This document shows positions 60,171 to 64,000 of a stretch of 64,000 nt of DNA, piece after piece (positions within the stretch are counted from its first letter, which is position 1; every line of letters begins with the position of its first letter). Below the pieces are notes generated by a model. The model had not been told where the DNA came from. It saw only the letters and a list, made by a program, of their open reading frames with translations, and did no database searches. The position numbers and the translations under genes were made by a program. Origin of the DNA: Cololabis saira (lineage: Eukaryota; Chordata; Actinopteri; Beloniformes; Belonidae); NCBI RefSeq assembly GCF_033807715.1, contig NC_084592.1:22506501-22570500 (forward strand), written 5' to 3'.

Positions 60171-63131
60171 TTGTAGTAGAGTGTTTCTCAAATAGATGTC
60201 ACCTAAGGGTGAGGGTACGTAGCAATACTCCTGGGGCTGCGTCAGACTGAAGAAAAAGAAATGTAAGAGAAAAATATTTGTCATCAAAACTATAATAAAT
60301 AAATGATTGATTGATAAACAGTTTATTAAAAGAGAAATTTATCTTTTATAAAAAAAGTTTTATATTCCGTATTTAATATCAGTATCCTAAAATTCATCAA
60401 TTTCTACCATATTCCTTGATCCCCGTCATATGTGCCAAGTATAACCTGTCAATCACCCGCCACAAACAAAACTAACAATGGAGTCGTTGAAGGTTGCAGG
60501 ATAGAAAAAAATGATGCCAAAATATGGGGGAACAAGTCGCAAAGAAGGAGGAATTACAGCAGGCAAAATACCACAATATTTCAAGAAATAGGTTTTAATG
60601 TAATTTACATCCACAGACTTTAACCCGCCGAAGGCTTTGTCTTATTTCTGTGGGGAAAAATTAGCAAATGGTACTGTAGCAAGAAATAAAACAAGCACAT
60701 CTCCAGTGGCATCTTACCACAAAACACTGATGTCATGTTGGTAAGACCCCTGAGTTCTTAAGGAGACAGCCTCCAGAATGCAGGTCATCACAATACTCTA
60801 TGGGAAAAGCTTCCACGATATCAGCCCGGAGGCCTCTTATGCTGTGTCCATTCACTATCGCTGAAGATCTGCTACTTCCAGTTGCTGTTGTCCCAGACTG
60901 AGATCGTGCAGAACGCAGCAGACAAACTATTGTCAAATTACTCTGTTTCAAGCAGAAGATAAAACAGGAACGGACATCGTGAATCAAATTGTGGGAAAAC
61001 TTAATGACTCCTTTGCCTTCCAGCTGGATGAATGGTTTCATTTTCATTCTGTTGTTTTGTTTTGAATGTATGAGATTTGACATCAAACCAATGGCACATT
61101 TTTGTCTGTTCTCGAGGGCAATAACACTGAAAAAGGTTTGAGAAACACGCATGTAATATGTGATAAAGGTTGTTTGTTGTGACGGTTTCTATGTTAGTCC
61201 TGCCCATCCAAACCTTTCCCCCCTGATATTAAGGATTTCCCTCCAGACCCTGAACAAAACAAATACACCTATTTAGAGGTTTGTGGAAGCGAAGCCAATG
61301 GTCAACCATCTATTATTTATACCTTCTTTATCCTATTCAGGGGGACTGGGATCTTCTGAAAATGAGAGAGGGCACTTTTGATTGGGGGGAAAAAAAGTTT
61401 AGCTTTTCTTTAAATGCCTAGAATGATCAGTCATTCTAAACATAGACTTTCACATAAAGTTTCATGTGTTAGGTACTTTAACTTCTTTTTGATTAAAAGT
61501 TACGTGAGATATTTGTTTTCCTTTAAACTAAATATCTATTTTAAAGGAAGTTGCATTTCCTGCATTTATGTTTATGTTCGTACATACAAACCATTCAGGA
61601 AGATCATAAAGAGGAGGTCCTTGTGGTCAGTAGAAATGAACACATGTTTTTCTCTATGTCATAGTCTCCATCTTTCCTTCATTTTCCTCCCCTCCATCCT
61701 GCTATTCTTGCCTTTGACAGTGGTGGAAAACTGCAGTGTGTCCAGGGAGCCTATATTTGTGTGGGTGAGTCTGTATCACATACACATGTGTATGAAATCC
61801 CATGATGCAATGTAGTTGGCCATGCTTATAATTAAGGTATGCCCTTGTGTTTTTAAAATAATTCTGTATAAATAACCTCTATACATTGCGTAATTATTGA
61901 TTTCTTTCAGCATTTGCCTTATTGCAAGAGTATGAAATTTGAATTGGATGTTAGATAACTTTTCAACTTTAGTCAAAATGTTGTAGATCATATGTTTTAG
62001 GCTTTACACAATCGTGAAATACCAAAACATTGTTTTGAAATCATAATTTTCTAAGTTTCCTACACATAATAAATAATTCCCTCTGTTGTCTGCTCTCCCA
62101 TTTGCTGCCATGGGAAATTAAGATGTGTCAGTCAAGTCAAGCTCCTTGACTGCATGACTGTCGCTGGCTTGCAACGATGTCACACATACATTTACTGTTG
62201 ATGTGCACTTAAGATCTAACACACACATGTAAGCAAGCATGCAGAGTGTGAGCAATGCAGTGTAATAAGTAGCGTGGCAGAAATGCGGTCAGCTTTGCCC
62301 CATGTCCAATCATTGAGAAACCACATGAAGGGTTCTTGGTATTAAAGGACAAGGCTTGGTTGGCTGGGAGGGAATCTGTCATGCAACAAGAAAACTGTGT
62401 TTTGCGCCATTTTTCCCCCTTTCATGTCTTTTCTAGCCTTTTTTTTTTTTAAATTCCCCCATCTAAGCCGCTTTTCCTTCCACTTCCTTGCCCTTCCTCT
62501 TCTAAATGTTTTCCTCCTCTTTATTTATTTCATTCTGGGTCACATTAGACTCAGTTATAATATTCTCCATCTTAAAATGCTGAGACCACAGGAATGTTCC
62601 GTCAGAGAGGTGGGCAGACCCAGGGGGGGCGGGACAGACCAACATAACCAATTAAGGAGGAGATTGAGGTAAGACGGACAGCTTCTAAATGGTGTAATAA
62701 CAACCTTCTAAAATGTAATTACAATGCAATAGCAATAGACACTTATAATGAAAGGATGTATATGCCAAAGTGATTTCCTAATTATGGCCTTGGCATAATG
62801 GGTGACTGTTAACATGGCGTGGAGATTATAGAGAGGTGTTTGAATGTAGAAATTCAACCACATGGACTTGTAACAATAATGAAGAGTGTTATGGCCAATC
62901 GGAATAATCTGCCAATGATCAGAGCTCCAGATTAGAAATTATCGAAAAAAATGTATTGATGAGGTGGTGCGACTTTAAGTAGGTGATGTAATTACCGGTA
63001 GATACGTTATGAGAGCATCTCATTGTTTTAACATTCAATCAAAGATATATAATATGTTTGATAATATTTCAAACAATAATGTTTCTGACTGTTGATCACA
63101 CTGAATTTTTTTTTTGTAGCACAGGACCAGT
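60171..63131. other. Unassigned region, AT-rich
   Basis: No recognised gene. It contains one short plus-strand segment with strong splice signals (61721-61764), reported as a finding. No classifiable mobile element was seen. Confidence 0.45.
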
Positions 63132-63132
63132 A

Positions 63133-63293
63133 CATCCATCAGTCCGTCCATCCATCATCCCTCGTCCATCCATCCATCCATCCATCCATCCATCCATCCA
63201 TCCATCCATCCATCCATCCATCCATCCATCCATCCATCCATCCATCCATCCATCCATCCATCCATCCATCCATCCATCCATCCATCCATCCAT
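63133..63293. repeat. (TCCA)n microsatellite
   Basis: About 160 bp of CATC tetranucleotide repeat, imperfect at the left and pure from about 63164. The His-Pro-Ser and Met-Asp-Gly-Trp open frames over it are artefacts. Confidence 0.95.
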
Positions 63294-64000
63294 GTCTAAC
63301 AAGAGGAGTGGATGGTGGTGTCCATTATTACAGAGCATCCCAGAATAGAGTCTCGTTTTATTACAAGTCCCTCTGGTCGCCGTGGCTACCCAAATTACAG
63401 GCCAGCCTTCTCACACATAAAAAAGGTTGCGCTGCCGAAAACCAGCCACCTCAATAAAGGATGGATTAGAAAATCCTTTGCTTTTTTTCCCTTCCTTTCC
63501 TTTTTGAAAGGTTTTCAGTACATTTTTTTCCCCCTCTGGTGTTTTGTTTTATGTTGGGGTGCAGCGGTCTTCTTCAGTGGTTCTGCTCCCCGACCCTGCG
63601 GCGGGAAAATACGCTCACTTGTGGGTTCCTGGGAAGGCAGCGGTGGACAAAACATCTGCTGGGAGCAAGCTGCATGTAAGTGTGTGTGAGAATGCATGCA
63701 TGTGTCTATATGTGAGCATATGTGCATGTTGGAACACTGGCTTGGCATCCTGTTTATAATCTGTTTGAGTGATAGCAAAACAGCAAGAGGTAGCAAGAAA
63801 ATAGTCAGTTTGCCTTCAGCTCTTAAGATGCACAATAAAAATCAACATGCAAAGTTTAGCTGTTGACCAACAAGTTATTGAAACTGCGGAAAGATACCTT
63901 ATGTTACCACTTCATAGACTTTTTAAGATCTTAAAACCTAAGCCAACTTATATCAGGTGTATAAAACCAATCTGAGTGTTACACATGATCCCTTTATTGA

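Noticed and set aside
63096..63457. Met-Asp-Gly-Trp or His-Pro-Ser repeat proteins
   Set aside because: Translations of the (TCCA)n microsatellite in several frames.

Overview
The window is nuclear DNA from a vertebrate, almost certainly a ray-finned (teleost) fish. Intron-rich genes with GT-AG splice sites encode vertebrate protein families. The spaces between exons carry long (TA)n, (CA)n, (GATA)n and (TCCA)n microsatellites and fish-type transposon remains: Tc1/mariner fossils, Harbinger-like MITEs, TTAA-flanked elements and L2-type LINE tails. There is no operon structure, CRISPR array or recognisable tRNA/rRNA gene. Species cannot be named from the sequence.

Three protein genes can be rebuilt exon by exon, all on the minus strand, with exon phases agreeing at every junction. 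(1) Positions 502-8134: a membrane-anchored arylsulfatase of the STS/ARSD/ARSL/ARSH group (arsh-like). Ten coding exons are visible and the C-terminal exon(s) lie beyond the left edge. (2) Positions 16457-37842: a CD99-family single-pass surface protein, 12 exons and 405 codons. Its ectodomain is unusually long and acidic, with eight copies of a 15-bp coding repeat. (3) Positions 40987-54737: sorting nexin 4 (snx4), 14 exons and 436 codons, complete. CD99 next to an arylsulfatase cluster recalls the human Xp22.33 block (CD99-XG-GYG2-ARSD-ARSL-ARSH), so part of this is probably ancestral synteny.

Region by region. 1-8134 is the arsh-like gene, with a Tc1 fossil in intron 4 and a Harbinger-like MITE in intron 9. 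8135-16456 is intergenic plus probable cd99 3' UTR; it starts with a MITE nested inside a TTAA-flanked element. 16457-37842 is the cd99-like gene, whose introns hold most of the microsatellites. 37843-40986 is the cd99 upstream region and the probable snx4 3' UTR. 40987-54737 is snx4, with Tc1 fossils, a Harbinger-like element, a LINE tail, a long foldback element and an L2 copy in its introns. 54738-64000 is intergenic or intronic DNA with a second L2 copy inverted relative to the first, a further Tc1 fossil and two weak candidate plus-strand exons.

Functionally the three genes are unrelated: a luminal sulfatase, a leukocyte/endothelial-type adhesion glycoprotein, and an endosomal SNX-BAR protein. 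I found no clearly new molecular system. The best leads are the rapidly evolving CD99 ectodomain, the inverted L2 pair whose tail lies 54 bp from the snx4 start codon, a symmetrical foldback transposon with a small acidic ORF, and a potential G-quadruplex on the sense strand of the probable cd99 3' UTR.
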